DNA of 64,000 nucleotides from CAVQRC01 sp963715045 (lineage in GTDB: Bacteria; Planctomycetota; Planctomycetia; Pirellulales; Lacipirellulaceae): NCBI GenBank assembly GCA_963715045.1, contig CAVQRC010000004.1, positions 186,001 to 250,000 on the forward strand, in the 5' to 3' direction. Shown here piece by piece: positions 60,897-64,000 of this stretch. Numbering within the stretch: position 1 is the first letter of the stretch; every line of letters begins with the position of its first letter. A program made the position numbers and the translations under genes. The notes beneath the pieces are model-generated. The model did no database searches and was not told the origin of the DNA. It was given only the letters and a program-made list of their open reading frames with translations.

Positions 60897-61359
60897 CGTC
60901 TGCTCGGTTTGGTCGAGGCTCGTGAACTCGGCGGTGCCCGGCAGTTGGCAAACCGGCCGGGCCTGGCTCTCGGTCGCATGAATTATAGGCCTGCGATGCG
61001 AATCGGGACCCGCCGCGGACGGGATCGTGGAGCCCCACAGACCACGTGGTCGGCGGAAGTCCGCGAAACCCAGAGCACAATCGGGGGTGAGTCGCGATCG
61101 GAGACCCGTGTTTCGTCGAGCCCGCCGCCCGGCCATTCGACGTCGGGGAGGCGATTTGGCAAGCCTGGGCCGGTCTGCAATACTTGCGCGTTCAGATTCC
61201 CAAACCGCGTGGTGAATTCCCGCGACGAAGCGTGTTGCCCATGTCGGCCCCCCGCTGTCCGACCCGGCGGCAGGTGTTTGAGGACCCCTGTTGAATGCCA
61301 GTGCGGGTAGGGTACCGACACGTGGTGAAAAAGGGAGACGGATATCCGGAGAAGATGCA
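60897..61359. other. 463-bp intergenic region between divergent gntR-like and folD genes
   Basis: No gene supported; ORFs here are Arg/Pro-rich shadows. It should contain promoters for both genes. A GGAG about 12 bp before the folD ATG is the only clear signal. Confidence 0.4.
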
Positions 61360-62223
61360 ATGAGTGGCGCGATTCTGGATGGCAAGGCCCTGGCCCGGCA
61401 GATTCAAGCAGAGCTTGCCGAGGAGGTTGTGGAGTTTATCGCCAACAACGGGACCGTACCGTGCCTCGCCGCGGTGCTGGTGGGCCACGATCCGGCCAGC
61501 GAAGTGTATATCCGCAACAAACGCAGGGCCTGCGAACGCGTCGGAATCGAAAGCCGACTGGAACGCCTCGAGTCCACGGCGCCCCAGGATGAACTGCTGG
61601 CCCTGGTCACCAAACTCAACCGGGATCGCCACGTTCACGGAATCCTCGTGCAGCTTCCCCTTCCCGATCACATGATCGCGCACCGCATTCTGGCCGCCAT
61701 TGCTCCGGCCAAGGATGTGGATGCCTTTCATCCCGAGAATGTAGGACTTCTCGTCCAGGGACGGCCCCGCTTTCTCCCCTGCACGCCGGCCGGTATTCGC
61801 CAGTTGCTGATCCGTCACGAGATCCGGACCAGCGGGAAATCGGCGGTGGTGATCGGCCGCAGCGACATTGTCGGTAAGCCGATGGCAATCTTGCTCGCCG
61901 CCCGGGGCCAGGGCGGCGACGCAACCGTCACGATCTGCCACAGCAAGACCCCCAACCTGGCCGACGTGACCCGTACCGCGGATATCCTCGTCGCGGCGAT
62001 GGGCCGCCCCAATTTCGTCACCGCCGAGATGGTCAAGCCGGGAGCTGTCGTGATCGATGTGGGAATCAATCGTGTCGACGGTAGCCTCGTCGGCGACGTC
62101 GATTTCGACGCCGTCCGGGAAGTCGCCGCGGCGATCACGCCCGTGCCAGGCGGCGTGGGGCCGCTGACCGTGACGATGCTGCTGGCGAATACGCTGGCTG
62201 CCGCCAGGGAACTTGAACAGTAG
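61360..62223 (+). CDS. folD: Bifunctional methylenetetrahydrofolate dehydrogenase/cyclohydrolase
   Basis: 287 residues from ATG 61360. Catalytic residues are in place: Tyr and Lys in ASEVYIRNKRRACERVGI, Gln in GILVQLPLPDHM and Asp in AKDVDAFHPENVG. The NADP-binding half has VIGRSDIVGKPMAILL and the closing signature TPVPGGVGPLTVTMLLANT. The enzyme oxidises 5,10-methylene-THF and hydrolyses methenyl-THF, giving the 10-formyl-THF used by fmt in this window. The binding-protein gene follows 22 bp downstream. Confidence 0.96.
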   Translation: MSGAILDGKALARQIQAELAEEVVEFIANNGTVPCLAAVLVGHDPASEVYIRNKRRACERVGIESRLERLESTAPQDELLALVTKLNRDRHVHGILVQLPLPDHMIAHRILAAIAPAKDVDAFHPENVGLLVQGRPRFLPCTPAGIRQLLIRHEIRTSGKSAVVIGRSDIVGKPMAILLAARGQGGDATVTICHSKTPNLADVTRTADILVAAMGRPNFVTAEMVKPGAVVIDVGINRVDGSLVGDVDFDAVREVAAAITPVPGGVGPLTVTMLLANTLAAARELEQ

Positions 62224-62245
62224 ACATGTCCTGAGGGATTCAACC

Positions 62246-63295
62246 ATGCAGCACGCCGGTGCATTTTCGCTGAAGCGAATGCTGATCCTGCTCGTCCCCT
62301 GCCTCGCCATCGGCTCCTACCTGTATTGGTACAACCTGCAGAGCCCCGCCAGGGCCCGCAGTGGCGATCAGCGCTTACTGATCAAGAAACTGGGCATCGG
62401 GCAGATCGCCGCGACCGAATTGAGCGCCGGTTTCGAGGACGCAGATGGCGACCTCGTGGCGGATCCGCCCGGCGACCCCGACCAATTCATCGCACCCGAT
62501 CCGATCGTCTTCTCCTACATTCCCTCGATGGGTGCTGGCGAAAAGCGGTCACTGTGGGATGAATTCACCGCCGAGATGGCGACTGCATTGGGGACGGCCG
62601 TGGAGGTCGTCGCGTTCACTGATCCCGAGAAACACCTGGCCGCCTTCAGCAATGGCGACCTGCACGTCACGGCCTTCAATACGGGAATGGTGCCGCGCGC
62701 GGTGGCCAGCGGCGGCTTCGTCCCCGTCTGCACTCTGGGACAGCAGGACGGCAGCTTCGGCTACACGATGAAACTCATCGTTCGTGCCGACAGTGACATC
62801 CAGAGCCCGGCCGATCTGGCTAACCATCGCCTCACGTTTACGCGACTCAATTCCAACTCCGGCTACAAAGCAGCAGTCGTGATGCTCATGCAGAAGCACA
62901 ACCTTCTGCCGGAACGCGATTACGAGTGGCAGTTTTCCTTTGGTCACTTTCGCTCGATGGAAGGCATCGTTGACGGGCAATACGAGGTTGCCGCAGTGGC
63001 AGGCGATTTGCTCGACCGGCAGATCGCCCAGGGCATCATCGACGGGTCGCAGGTCCGCACGATCTACGAGTCGGAGAAGTTCCCCCCCGCGGCCCTGGGG
63101 TACGCCTACAATCTGGCTCCCGAACTTGCCCAGGGCGTCCGCAGCTTCCTCGCCAACTATGAGCTCCAGGATGATTCTGAGCTTGGCGAAGAGTTTGCTG
63201 CGGCCGGCCACACGAAGTTCGTACCGATTCGGTATCAAGAAGACTGGAAAGGAGTGCGGGAGATCGATCGCGAACTCGCCGTGGGGAGGGAGTAG
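62246..63295 (+). CDS. PhnD-type phosphate/phosphonate ABC substrate-binding protein
   Basis: 349 residues from ATG 62246. An N-terminal hydrophobic helix (MLILLVPCLAIGSYLYW) acts as signal or anchor. The mature part is a two-lobe type II periplasmic binding fold: DPIVFSYIPSMGAGEKRSLW at the start of lobe 1, FSNGDLHVTAFNTGMVPRAV, then TMKLIVRADSDIQSPADLAN, TFTRLNSNSGYKAAVVML and GQYEVAAVAGDLLDRQIAQG. These blocks match the PhnD/phosphite-binding family. No permease or ATPase gene is nearby, so it may be an orphan receptor. It follows folD by 22 bp and is followed by a minisatellite. Confidence 0.85.
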   Translation: MQHAGAFSLKRMLILLVPCLAIGSYLYWYNLQSPARARSGDQRLLIKKLGIGQIAATELSAGFEDADGDLVADPPGDPDQFIAPDPIVFSYIPSMGAGEKRSLWDEFTAEMATALGTAVEVVAFTDPEKHLAAFSNGDLHVTAFNTGMVPRAVASGGFVPVCTLGQQDGSFGYTMKLIVRADSDIQSPADLANHRLTFTRLNSNSGYKAAVVMLMQKHNLLPERDYEWQFSFGHFRSMEGIVDGQYEVAAVAGDLLDRQIAQGIIDGSQVRTIYESEKFPPAALGYAYNLAPELAQGVRSFLANYELQDDSELGEEFAAAGHTKFVPIRYQEDWKGVREIDRELAVGRE

Positions 63296-63296
63296 G

Positions 63297-63470
63297 GAGG
63301 CAGGGAGGCAGGGAGACAAGGAGACAAGGAGACAAGGAGACAAGGAGACAAGGGAGACAAGGAGACAAGGAGACAAGGAGACAAGGAGATGGGCAGACCG
63401 CCAACCTAGCAAACCCACAAACCTGCAAACCCCCAAACCTACAAACCCCTAAACCTACAAACCCCTAAAC
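63297..63470. repeat. GAGACAAG minisatellite and C-rich repeat
   Basis: From the stop of the binding-protein gene, GAGGCAGG units pass into about nine GAGACAAG units (63317-63388), broken once by an extra G. After a short spacer a complementary-type A/C-rich repeat (ACAAACC(C)CTAAACCT) runs to 63480 and contains the stop codon of the convergent methyltransferase gene. Confidence 0.85.
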
Positions 63471-64000
63471 CTACAAACCTCTTTGCCTCAGCGCTTCGTA
63501 CATGATGACTGCTGCCGAGGCGGCTACATTCAGGCTGTCTGCGACGCCTAGCATCGGGATGCTTACGCGGGTCGACGGAGGTTCGAGCCACCGGGACGTC
63601 AGTCCGTGGGCTTCGCCGCCCAGCACGATCGCCGAGGCGCCAGCGAAATCGGCGTCCCAGTGGTGTCGCTCGGCCGTCGGAGTGGCCGCGTAGATCGACA
63701 ACCGCTGTTCGATCAGCCAGGCCAGCGTGTCGGCCGTACCCGCCTCGGCGATCGGAACGGAAAACAGCGTCCCCTGGCTGGCCCGGATCGCATTGGGATT
63801 GAACGCATCGGTCGTCCCGTCGGCCAGCACGATCGCCGCGATGCCAGTGGCATCTGCGGAACGGGCGATGGCCCCCAGGTTTCCCGGCTTTTCGAGCGAC
63901 TCCAGGATTAAGATCAGCGGTCGCGGGGGCAGCTTCAAATCGCCTAATTGCAACCGTGGAACTCGGGCGACCGCCACCACGCCGTCGGTCCGATCGCCGA
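63471..64000 (-). CDS. SpoU/TrmH-family RNA methyltransferase (5' end outside window)
   Basis: The minus-strand frame enters from the right edge (TDGVVAVARVPRL) and ends at 63471. The SPOUT methyltransferase motifs are LILESLEKPGNLGAIARSAD (motif 1), AIVLGGEAHGLTSRWLEP (motif 2) and VSIPMLGVADSLNVAASAAV (motif 3, S-adenosylmethionine knot). The family 2'-O-methylates tRNA or 23S rRNA; which one is not decidable. The N-terminal substrate domain lies outside. The stop codon falls within a repeat tract, so the last residues RQRGL may be an accident of that repeat. Confidence 0.93.
   Translation of the reverse strand, partial: GDRTDGVVAVARVPRLQLGDLKLPPRPLILILESLEKPGNLGAIARSADATGIAAIVLADGTTDAFNPNAIRASQGTLFSVPIAEAGTADTLAWLIEQRLSIYAATPTAERHHWDADFAGASAIVLGGEAHGLTSRWLEPPSTRVSIPMLGVADSLNVAASAAVIMYEALRQRGL

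Overview
The window reads as chromosome of a GC-rich planctomycete, most likely Pirellulales/Planctomycetales. The lineage call rests on several marks seen together: a pseudopilin with an N-terminal methylation helix and DUF1559 body, a secreted protein with a LEPR-XLL motif and a dockerin-like calcium repeat, DUF1080 proteins, a HINT-domain secreted protein, an ECF sigma factor next to a Ser/Thr kinase, and a bacterial topoisomerase VI pair. Genes are loosely packed and sit in short operons on both strands. No phage, insertion sequence, CRISPR array, rRNA or convincing tRNA was found.

Layout. 1-11.4 kb: DUF4254 protein (cut by the window edge), M28 peptidase, two small membrane proteins, a secreted fasciclin protein with a good terminator, an FAD amine-oxidase-like enzyme, a DUF1254/DUF1214 protein, a secreted DUF1080 protein and a secreted HINT protein. 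11.9-20 kb: Tex, then a TetR/membrane-fusion/RND efflux operon on the minus strand and a small membrane protein. 20.3-24.3 kb: a CarH/LitR-like MerR regulator divergent from a sigma-70/membrane protein/YbjT-like operon; this looks like a light- or stress-response island. 24.3-28.5 kb: RpiB fused to a zinc ribbon, then topoisomerase VI A and B. 28.8-36.6 kb: two secreted small proteins, then a six-gene vWA/TPR/ExbB/ExbD/ExbD/TPR operon. 36.7-38.4 kb: def-fmt. 39.6-43.1 kb: DUF1080-glucose/sorbosone dehydrogenase, DUF1559 pseudopilin and a small lipoprotein. 43.2-50.7 kb: a phospholipid block (CDP-alcohol transferase, CdsA, DedA-like protein, diacylglycerol kinase), then a calcineurin-like phosphoesterase and a Rad50-like ATPase carrying two DUF4332 modules. 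51.6-58 kb: LEPR-XLL surface protein, a second secreted protein, Ser/Thr kinase with TPRs, ECF sigma factor. 58.3-64 kb: sulfite reductase, a GntR-type regulator with two DNA-binding domains, FolD, a PhnD-like binding protein and a SpoU-type RNA methyltransferase (cut by the window edge).

Two global observations matter to any reader. First, at least a dozen otherwise conserved genes are each interrupted by what looks like a one-base indel, roughly one per 5 kb. I read these as sequencing/assembly errors rather than decay and annotate such genes end to end. Second, intergenic regions hold dispersed short repeats: a GC-rich palindrome with flanking A/T tracts, a 67-bp unit, C-rich tracts and an 8-bp minisatellite.

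The best candidates for new biology are the CarH-like regulator that has lost the cobalamin-ligating histidine but faces a promoter with two matching direct-repeat operators, the Rad50-like/DUF4332 ATPase with its upstream phosphoesterase, and the ExbB/ExbD operon in which a vWA protein with TonB-like topology takes the usual energy-transducer slot.
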